Assembly (NCBI RefSeq): GCF_036699995.1
Contig: NZ_CP144906.1
Coordinates: forward strand, 2,433,001-2,497,000
Source: Clostridium beijerinckii
GTDB lineage: Bacteria > Bacillota > Clostridia > Clostridiales > Clostridiaceae
Direction: 5' to 3'
DNA: 64,000 bases
The translations under genes were made by a program, and so were the position numbers. Within the stretch, counting starts at the first letter, position 1. Every line of letters begins with the position of its first letter. Positions 61,110 through 64,000 of the stretch are shown in pieces. The notes below the pieces were generated by a model. The model was not told where the DNA came from and did not search any database. It saw nothing but the letters and a program-made list of their open reading frames with translations.

Positions 61110-61410
61110 TAATAAAGTGGCGCAGCCACAAGGAGCATGTAGTGCTCCAATATATTTATTCCTTGCTGCCGCAGGCTACAAAAATTAATGGGAAGTTCAA
61201 GATATACAGATTTTATAAATGTTTAGACTATACCACCATAACATATAGGTACTAAAAACAGTAGAATCTATAAACTAGCTTGAACTTCTCTTCCTTAGGA
61301 GCGAAGCGACGTTATTGGATTACAAAAGATGGACTGAATGAAGCTATAGCTAAATTTAAAATTGTCTAATAACTGTAATAGCTTTATTATGTCCATCTTA
61401 ACTCCTTGTA
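61110..61410 (+). ncRNA. Structured non-coding region, unidentified RNA candidate (part 2)
   Basis: GTGGC-GCA-GCCAC (61117-61129), GGAGC/GCTCC (61131-61148), GAAGTTCAAG (61192)/CTTGAACTTC (61279-61288) and the long hairpin AAGATGGAC (61326)/GTCCATCTT (61391-61399) with inner ATGAAGCTATAG/CTGTAATAGCTTTAT follow each other without coding potential. They may form one RNA with part 1. Confidence 0.45.
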
Positions 61411-61581
61411 TTATTTTAATTTGTTACATAATAATATTGATACAAGAATATGAAAAACTTGTAAATAAATACAGATGTAATATAATAATAAATATATAAA
61501 GTGATATTAAATAGTTAAAAACTCTATGCTTATAAAAGATTATATTAAAAGTATACAATTTATGTAGTTAGGAGAAAGCTT

Positions 61582-61758
61582 ATGCAAATTAATTATATGA
61601 CTCTAATTATGAATTGGATCAATTTTGGGGTAATAATTTTAATAATAATAGGAATATATAAAGGGGTAAACGCATTTAAAAGCTTTATAAAAAAGAATAA
61701 ACAAATGAATGAAAAATTGGATATTATTTTAGATACACTTGAAGAAAGCAAGAAATGA
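61582..61758 (+). CDS. Small single-helix membrane protein (58 aa)
   Basis: The product has one TM helix (WINFGVIILIIIGIYKGVNAF) and a basic, coiled-coil-like tail (KNKQMNEKLDIILDTLEES). RBS TAGGAGAAAGCTT and a T-rich end. The layout resembles holin-like or YvrJ/BhlA peptides but the sequence does not match YvrJ. Confidence 0.6.
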   Translation: MQINYMTLIMNWINFGVIILIIIGIYKGVNAFKSFIKKNKQMNEKLDIILDTLEESKK

Positions 61759-61822
61759 ATTTAAGGTGTTTTTTTTATATTTCTCCATAGTAAATTAATA
61801 CCAAGAGAGAGGATGATTTAAT

Positions 61823-62281
61823 ATGCTAATTATAGAACATTTAGCAGACCATAAAGAATACATTGATACTGTGATAAATTGGATTTGGAAGGAATTTGGA
61901 AACGAAAATAATTATAATTTTTTTGAAAGTATAATAAAAAACAGTTTAATAAAAAATAGACTTCCATTAACATTTATTGCACTTGAAGATAATGAATTAG
62001 TTGGAACTATCGGCTTGTGGAGAAGTGATTTAATGAGTAGACAAGACCTTTTTCCTTGGTTGTCAGCATTGTTTGTTAAAAAAAATTTCAGAGGAAAAAG
62101 GATTGGGCAAGAATTACAGAATTTTTTGGTTGAGTATTGCAGAGAAGTAGGTTTTACAGAACTATTTCTTTATACCGATATTTGTGACTATTATGAAAAG
62201 ACTGGATGGGAATATATTGAAGATGGTGTTGAATATTCAGGAGAATATATAAAAATATATAAGAAAGAAATGAGCAAGTAA
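61823..62281 (+). CDS. GNAT-family N-acetyltransferase
   Basis: A 152-aa acetyltransferase with motif A SALFVKKNFRGKRIGQELQNFLVEYCREVGFTELFLYTD and motif B CDYYEKTGWEYIEDG. Acetyl-CoA dependent; substrate unknown. RBS GAGAGGATGAT. Confidence 0.9.
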   Translation: MLIIEHLADHKEYIDTVINWIWKEFGNENNYNFFESIIKNSLIKNRLPLTFIALEDNELVGTIGLWRSDLMSRQDLFPWLSALFVKKNFRGKRIGQELQNFLVEYCREVGFTELFLYTDICDYYEKTGWEYIEDGVEYSGEYIKIYKKEMSK

Positions 62282-62368
62282 TACATAATATTCTTAATTT
62301 GTGTATCATTTTATAATTTAAATTCAAATTAAACTACTTAGTTTCGGTGTTCTAATACAAATAAATTT

Positions 62369-62409
62369 AAAGGCGATAAACACTAATAATCAATGTTTAT
62401 CGCCTTTTT
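62369..62409. terminator. Bidirectional terminator between GNAT and yvrJ copy B
   Basis: AAAGGCGATAAACA pairs with TGTTTATCGCCTTT, followed by Ts. Confidence 0.88.
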
Positions 62410-62411
62410 AC

Positions 62412-62612
62412 TCATGCCACTTTATGAGAATCATCAGTAGAACTCTCTGTATCGATAGCCACTCCAAGTTTAGCTGATATTATGGTATTTAACTTATTAA
62501 TTGAACTTGATAAACTAACAATTTGTTTCTCTAAGCGAATTAGCAAATATGCAGACACTGCCACGGGAAAGCCATTATTAACAATAAGATCCATTAATTG
62601 ATTTACTTCCAT
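62412..62612 (-). CDS. YvrJ-family protein, cassette copy B
   Basis: A 66-aa copy of the protein at 50040, with the TM segment LIVNNGFPVAVSAYLLIRLE and the coiled coil KQIVSLSSSINKLNTIIS unchanged. It differs at the first residues and has a longer tail (TDDSHKVA). RBS GGAGGTGATG. Likely transcribed from the element at 62633. Confidence 0.87.
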   Translation of the reverse strand: MEVNQLMDLIVNNGFPVAVSAYLLIRLEKQIVSLSSSINKLNTIISAKLGVAIDTESSTDDSHKVA

Positions 62613-62632
62613 AAACTCATCACCTCCATAAG

Positions 62633-62661
62633 GGATATATGAAATAAAATATATTATTTCA
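62633..62661 (-). promoter_or_regulatory. Proposed cassette-sigma promoter of yvrJ copy B
   Basis: Minus strand TGAAAT-N14-CATATATCC-CTTAT, 21 nt before the ATG. Confidence 0.65.
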
Positions 62662-62707
62662 TATTAAGGAACAAATAATTATCTGAAAATAAAATAGATA
62701 GATTAAA

Positions 62708-63232
62708 TTATTGAGTGCCACCTTCATTTACAATATGGTTATGATAATGTTCTATAGCAATATCAACTATGGTACTGACACATACATTGATATCTGGATG
62801 TATGCTCTTTAATTCATTTATTTTTCTTATAGTAGAACTTCTAAGGGTGTAGCTTCTTTTAATATTTGGAGTCTCACCATCAATGGCAGGAGTGGCACCA
62901 TTAGGTAGCGGAGTTCTTCTATTATCAAATAAGTATTTTGTAGAGTTTAAAGTATTTTTTATTTCTATGGAGTTAGTTATATTATTTTTAAAATTGCTGT
63001 TACTAGTTGAAGCTGTATTAGTTTGAGTATTGTTTTTAGGATCTTCTTGAATAGAATTATTATTAGATTTACTATCAGAACTAGTTTGAATAATATTAGT
63101 ATCAGAATCATCAAAAGAGAAGGAAGATATGCAGTCACCAGCTATAGGAGTTTCGCTAGTAAATCCATATACTTCACCTTCATCGTATTCAAAATCATTT
63201 TTAGGAATCTTTGATGTTTTTCTTCTAGCCAT
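62708..63232 (-). CDS. Asn/Ser-rich protein with C-terminal ribbon-helix-helix-like domain
   Basis: A 174-aa protein. Residues 1-15 are basic (ARRKTSKIPK), 30-95 are a low-complexity Ser/Asn/Asp/Thr linker. The last about 50 residues (YTLRSSTIRKINELKSIHPDINVCVSTIVDIAIEHYHNHI) look like a CopG/MetJ-type DNA-binding fold, as in plasmid or phage regulators. It is present only in cassette B, upstream of yvrJ. RBS GGAGGGTATA. Possibly a DNA-binding partner of the sigma system. Confidence 0.65.
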   Translation of the reverse strand: MARRKTSKIPKNDFEYDEGEVYGFTSETPIAGDCISSFSFDDSDTNIIQTSSDSKSNNNSIQEDPKNNTQTNTASTSNSNFKNNITNSIEIKNTLNSTKYLFDNRRTPLPNGATPAIDGETPNIKRSYTLRSSTIRKINELKSIHPDINVCVSTIVDIAIEHYHNHIVNEGGTQ

Positions 63233-63277
63233 AAATTATATACCCTCCTTAGCAGTATTTTTATGTATCCTCGTAAA

Positions 63278-63306
63278 AGATATATGGTTATTTATTAGAG
63301 ATTCTA
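63278..63306 (-). promoter_or_regulatory. Proposed cassette-sigma promoter of the RHH-like gene
   Basis: Minus strand TAGAAT-N14-CATATATCT-TTTAC, 45 nt before the ATG. The -35-like part is the most divergent of the set. Confidence 0.5.
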
Positions 63307-63410
63307 AAGTTCTAAAGAATTTGAGAATATAAATTTTTTAGAATTAAGGAATTTTAGAATGTAAGATTTTAAGAATATATATTCTTTAGAATTTAAGAAT
63401 TTGCTTATAA
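63301..63410. repeat. AT-rich TTCTAAA/TTAGAA repeat array, copy B
   Basis: Words such as TTCTAAAGAATTTGAGAATAT and GAATTTTAGAATGTAAGA form nested dyads between the divergent RHH-like and four-Cys genes, like 50330 and 13919. Confidence 0.65.
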
Positions 63411-63456
63411 AATGGGGATTAGGAGATTAGACATACAAATTTAATCATGATTTTAA

Positions 63457-63485
63457 TGTTATGTTACAGTATAAAACATATATCC
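63457..63485 (+). promoter_or_regulatory. Proposed cassette-sigma promoter of the four-Cys gene, copy B
   Basis: TGTTAT-N14-CATATATCC-GTAAT, 58 nt before the ATG. The surrounding about 60 nt are nearly the same as at 50610-50670. Confidence 0.65.
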
Positions 63486-63543
63486 GTAATAGCAGCTGCT
63501 AAATTTTAAAGCTGTAAATAAATTATTGGAGTGTGTTGTAAAA

Positions 63544-63786
63544 ATGATTAGAGATGAAATTAAACTTAATTCAGAAGAAGCAGAGATTTTTGATAAAAAG
63601 CAGATTGCTCTTGCTATTAGAAATTCTACTTTTAATGATGAACTTCAATGCTCTTTAATTACTGAAGGAATACTTAATAAATGTGAAGGATGTTCTCTTA
63701 AGTATATTTGTGATAGCATTGATCAAGTAGCTCAAAATTATATTGATAAGACTACAGATGTTATTAATAATTTTAATTTTGAATAA
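63544..63786 (+). CDS. Four-cysteine cassette protein, intact copy B
   Basis: An 80-aa protein: MIRDEIKLNSEEAEIFDKKQ, then IRNSTFNDELQCSL and a cluster NKCEGCSLKYICD. The four Cys (C-x13-C-x2-C-x5-C) suggest a bound metal or Fe-S cluster; the rest is helical. No family is recognised. ATG 63544 is used, with GGAG 11 nt upstream. Convergent with the sigma gene. Candidate redox-sensing partner, anti-sigma factor or co-activator; inference only. Confidence 0.75.
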   Translation: MIRDEIKLNSEEAEIFDKKQIALAIRNSTFNDELQCSLITEGILNKCEGCSLKYICDSIDQVAQNYIDKTTDVINNFNFE

Positions 63787-63818
63787 GTGGATATAGATTA
63801 ATATAGTTATATAAAATA

Positions 63819-63846
63819 AAAACTCCTAGGTTAGCCTTGGAGTTTT
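63819..63846. terminator. Bidirectional terminator between four-Cys gene B and sigma gene B
   Basis: AAAACTCCTAGG pairs with CCTTGGAGTTTT, same place as 51064 in cassette A. Confidence 0.8.
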
Positions 63847-64000
63847 ACGCTTTGATGCCTTCATAATAATGAGATATATTGTTTAATATTTTCTTTAGAA
63901 TAGTGTTCTTTTTTAGGATAGCAGTAGAGTAGCACATATTTTTAAAATAAGCATATTCTTTTACAGTGTAATTTTTATAGAATACAAAATCTATAAGTTC
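63845..64000 (-). CDS. Sigma-70 family sigma factor, cassette copy B (C-terminal part, runs off the window)
   Basis: The visible 51 residues are the end of region 4: ELIDFVFYKNYTVKEYAYFKNMCYSTAI... They match the C-terminus of the sigma factor at 51106 almost residue for residue, then diverge in the tail (HYYEGIKA). The recognition helix region is unchanged, so both copies should read the same promoter. Confidence 0.85.
   Translation of the reverse strand, partial: ELIDFVFYKNYTVKEYAYFKNMCYSTAILKKNTILKKILNNISHYYEGIKA

Overview
The window is low-GC, AT-rich chromosomal DNA of a solventogenic Clostridium, most like the C. beijerinckii group. This rests on the codon use, the iron-type butanol/ethanol dehydrogenase followed by NfnAB, Spo0E-like and alpha/beta-SASP spore genes, and clostridial riboswitches. 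No rRNA, tRNA or CRISPR array was seen. Species assignment is inference.

Layout. 1-4.7 kb: end of a sigma-54 activator, a near-consensus -24/-12 promoter, an iron alcohol dehydrogenase and nfnAB (alcohol formation and NADPH/ferredoxin balance). 4.9-6.4 kb: a cyclic-di-GMP-II riboswitch with terminator in front of an EAL-HDOD protein. 7-13.6 kb: chemotaxis receptor, very long inverted repeat, a possibly frameshifted Spo0E-like gene, an orphan PTS IIB, a secreted repeat protein, a nitroreductase. 13.6-14.1 kb: a graveyard of riboswitch-terminator, CorC and cassette relics. 14.4-16.1 kb: secreted tannase/feruloyl-esterase-like enzyme. 16.5-26.3 kb: RpiR regulator divergent from a ten-gene sugar-acid operon (6PGDH-like, hydroxyacid dehydrogenase, Fe-ADH-like, mannose-family PTS IIC/IID/IIB/IIA, one unknown membrane protein, mannonate dehydratase, KDPG aldolase). 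No KDG kinase is present, so a route through phosphorylated intermediates is proposed. 26.5-31 kb: ABC exporter with TetR regulator, and a MocR/flavin-protein pair. 31.5-37.4 kb: DegT aminotransferase, a frameshifted HxlR with an FMN reductase, TerC, and a yybP-ykoY manganese riboswitch in front of htpX. 38-42.5 kb: phage-like replication island (repressor, Cro-like protein, DnaD-like organiser, DnaC-like loader, AbrB) ending in a broken IS256 gene. 42.7-50 kb: thioredoxin, FMN reductase, Rrf2-MATE pair, DUF1659/DUF2922, SASP, EamA-TrmB pair, RibD/DHFR-like reductase. 52.5-58.6 kb: MFS exporter, cupin, several HxlR regulators (one truncated), a GC-rich transferred quinone oxidoreductase, an IS3 relic. 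58.8-62.3 kb: small unknown genes around a 1.4 kb, highly structured, largely non-coding stretch with a Cys-rich peptide gene.

The most interesting signal is a cassette present at 50.0-51.7 kb and again at 62.4-64.0 kb (running off the window), with a third relic at 13.9-14.1 kb. It contains a UviA/TcdR/SigO-like sigma factor, an 80-aa protein with four cysteines, a YvrJ protein and, in one copy, a ribbon-helix-helix-like protein. Six transcription units (two YvrJ, two four-cysteine genes, the RHH-like gene and the DUF1659-DUF2922 pair at 46.8 kb) share one bipartite element upstream: TGWWAT (once TAGAAT), exactly 14 nt, then CATATATCC or close variants. I propose this as the promoter of the cassette sigma factor and the genes as its regulon.
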